From Candidatus Saccharimonadota bacterium (lineage in GTDB: Bacteria; Patescibacteriota; Saccharimonadia; Saccharimonadales; UBA4665): 5,873 nt of DNA. The notes under the pieces were generated by a model. That model saw nothing but the letters and a program-made list of their open reading frames with translations. It did not search any database and was not told where the DNA came from. A program made the translations under genes and the position numbers. The stretch covers positions 1 through 5,873 of the forward strand of contig JAQGGU010000090.1 of the NCBI GenBank assembly GCA_028289265.1, read 5' to 3'. Of this stretch, positions 4,127 through 5,873 are shown in pieces (within the stretch, counting starts at the first letter, position 1; each line of letters opens with the position of its first letter).

Positions 4127-5873
4127 TCATTTTCTTTTGCGGGCTTTCGTTTTACGCTGTCGTTCAGCCTTACGGGCTTTTTTGCGCTTATCATTGACCA
4201 CTTTTTGCTCAGCTTGCTCAGTCTTCTTCGACTTGAAGTCAGCCTCTACGAATTCATCGCTAGCTTGAGAAATCTGGTTGGCGTTACTGATTGAACCACG
4301 GGCTGCGCGCGTCAGTTCTGTCTCTACTGGACGTTGCAAGTCTTCTTCCCTGACTGGTTCAGCGTGGAAGAGAGCGCGAGTGACTTCATGTCTAAGCTGC
4401 TGCTGCATATCTTCAAAGAGTAGCTGGCCACGGCGGCGATACTCAACCAGAGGGTCTTGCTGCCCAACGCTCATCCAGTGGATACCCTCGCGCAGATGGT
4501 CCATATTCTCGAGGTGCTGCATCCAGAGGTTGTCCAAGATCTGGAGGTAGACATCACGCTCAACCTTGCGCATGGTTTCCGGCGTAAATGCGCTTTCGCG
4601 AGCCGCATACAGCTCGCGTGCTTCTGTCAGCAATGCCTGCTGGAACTTGGTCGCTTCAGTGTCGAACAAGCGGTCAAGCATTTCATCGTCAAATGGGAAG
4701 ACTTCGCGGACGATGTCTTCAAATTCATCTGTTGTAAGTAACGGCGAAGCGGCCATCATACGGACTTCGTCTTCGATAAACACGTTAATGCGCTTCTTTA
4801 TGTCTGCCTGGTGCAATATCTCGCGGCGCATAGCATACGTAGCCTTACGGTGACGGTTCATAACGTCGTCATATTGGACGACATTTTTACGCTGGTCAAA
4901 GTGAAAACCTTCGACTTTCTTCTGAGCGCCTTCGAGACTCTTGGAGATCAAACGGTTTTCGATAGGAGTTTCATCGTCGACGTTTAAGCGAGTCATTATC
5001 TTACCGATACGGTCGCCGCCAAAGATACGCATCAAATCGTCTTCGGTACTGACAAAGAACTGTGTCACACCAGGGTCGCCCTGACGGCCGGCGCGCCCAC
5101 GCAGCTGGTTGTCGATACGGCGGGATTCGTGACGTTCAGAACCAAGGACAAAGAGTCCGCCTAGTTCTTTGACGCCCTCACCGAGTACGATGTCAGTACC
5201 ACGGCCGGCGATGTTGGTAGCCAATGTGACAGCCCCCTTCTCACCTGCCTTGGCAACAATAGACGCTTCACGCTCGTTGTTCTTTGCATTCAGCACCTGG
5301 TGCGGAATCTTGGCCTTATTCAATGCATCGCTAAGGAGCTCGTTCTTTTCAATAGAAACTGTACCGATAAGCACGGGTTGCCCCTTCGTGTGCAGCATCT
5401 GAACTTCCCGGGCGATAGCCTTGAATTTGCCGCCTTCCGAGCGATAGATACGGTCTGGCCGGTCCTGGCGGGCAATCTGCCGGTTTGATGGGATTTCGAC
5501 GACGTCGAGCTTATAAATTTGGTGGAATTCCTCGGCTTCTGTCATAGCCGTACCGGTCATACCACCGAGTTTCTCGTACAGGCGGAAATAATTCTGGAAT
5601 GAAATGGTCGCTAGTGTCATAGATTCCTGTTGGACTTCGACACCTTCCTTGGCTTCGATAGCCTGGTGAAGGCCTTCGTTATAACGCCGTCCAGCGAGCA
5701 TACGTCCGGTAAACTCATCGACAATAACTACTTCGCCGTCTTTTGAAACGTCATAGTCCTTATCTCGCTTGAAAAGTGCCTGGGCCCGCAGTGCTTGCTG
5801 TAAGTGATAGATAGTGCGGATATTTTCAGCACCATAAAGATTGTCGATGCCGAGGATTTTTTCTACTTTCTCA
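4127..5873 (-). CDS. secA: Protein translocase ATPase SecA, C-terminal part (5' end outside window)
   Basis: SecA is the cytoplasmic motor ATPase that pushes unfolded preproteins through the SecYEG channel. 581 codons are visible; the frame stays open to the right edge (codon boundary at 5872), so the Met codon at 5701 is internal, not the start. Numbered within the visible part, VDEFTGR lies at 51-57, then the LHQAIEAKEG and FQNYFRLYEKLGGMTGTA signatures (about 68-109). The second nucleotide-binding fold follows, with TNIAGRGTDIVLG near 219-231 and the arginine-finger motif QLRGRAGRQGDPG near 256-268. The helical scaffold (QYDDVMNRHRKA) and the late conserved segment LDNLWMQHLENMDHLREGIH come next. 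By comparison with E. coli SecA, roughly 310 N-terminal residues including Walker A are missing from the window. The loop after GRGTD is short, as in Gram-positive SecA. The CxCxSGKKxKxCHG zinc tail is absent; the protein ends in a Lys/Arg-rich tail (14 of the last 20 residues basic). Stop codon is TGA. Family assignment is near certain. Confidence 0.97.
   Translation of the reverse strand, partial: EKVEKILGIDNLYGAENIRTIYHLQQALRAQALFKRDKDYDVSKDGEVVIVDEFTGRMLAGRRYNEGLHQAIEAKEGVEVQQESMTLATISFQNYFRLYEKLGGMTGTAMTEAEEFHQIYKLDVVEIPSNRQIARQDRPDRIYRSEGGKFKAIAREVQMLHTKGQPVLIGTVSIEKNELLSDALNKAKIPHQVLNAKNNEREASIVAKAGEKGAVTLATNIAGRGTDIVLGEGVKELGGLFVLGSERHESRRIDNQLRGRAGRQGDPGVTQFFVSTEDDLMRIFGGDRIGKIMTRLNVDDETPIENRLISKSLEGAQKKVEGFHFDQRKNVVQYDDVMNRHRKATYAMRREILHQADIKKRINVFIEDEVRMMAASPLLTTDEFEDIVREVFPFDDEMLDRLFDTEATKFQQALLTEARELYAARESAFTPETMRKVERDVYLQILDNLWMQHLENMDHLREGIHWMSVGQQDPLVEYRRRGQLLFEDMQQQLRHEVTRALFHAEPVREEDLQRPVETELTRAARGSISNANQISQASDEFVEADFKSKKTEQAEQKVVNDKRKKARKAERQRKTKARKRK

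Noticed and set aside
3824..4294. Plus-strand open frame of 156 codons across the secA/M16 junction, with hydrophobic stretches
   Set aside because: It is antisense to the M16 start and the secA end; its hydrophobic part is the reverse complement of the Lys/Arg/Glu-rich SecA tail, which explains the membrane-like look.

Overview
The window holds five protein genes, all on the minus strand, so transcription runs from the right edge to the left edge. In transcription order they are: the 3' part of secA (preprotein translocase ATPase), a single-chain M16 zinc metallopeptidase, a proline-rich protein anchored by one C-terminal membrane helix, prfB (peptide chain release factor 2), and an unrecognised acidic protein that runs off the left edge. 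Spacings are 96, 118, 33 and 27 bp, and I see no convincing strong terminator between them. No tRNA, rRNA, CRISPR array, insertion sequence or phage gene was seen.

The sequence is bacterial: it has SecA with all expected C-terminal-half motifs and RF2 with SPF and GGQ. secA ends in TGA and RF2 is present, so UGA is a stop codon here, which excludes the UGA=Gly code of Gracilibacteria/SR1. The secA-prfB neighbourhood is like that of Firmicutes. The short loop in the SecA nucleotide-binding region, the missing SecA zinc tail, the RF2 without a frameshift and the near-leaderless promoter spacing make me think of a Patescibacteria/CPR lineage such as Saccharibacteria. That placement is inference from general impression and was not tested.

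Region by region: 4127-5873 is secA, with the 5' end beyond the window. 4031-4126 is a gap with a weak hairpin and a 10-bp palindrome. 2738-4030 is the M16 peptidase. 2620-2737 is a gap with hairpins, a G-rich tract and a TATAAT box. 1960-2619 is the proline-rich membrane protein. 1927-1959 is a short gap with a Shine-Dalgarno site and an extended -10 that overlaps the prfB start. 835-1926 is prfB. 1-807 is the unknown gene, open at the left edge.

The set joins protein export (SecA), translation termination (RF2), a cytoplasmic peptidase and a membrane-anchored low-complexity protein. The first two are a well known pair of neighbours. The two genes between them and the gene after prfB are the less ordinary part. 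I do not see a clear new defence, mobile or biosynthetic system. The points most worth checking are the proline-rich protein, the unknown left-edge protein, the double start arrangement of prfB and the altered SecA tail.
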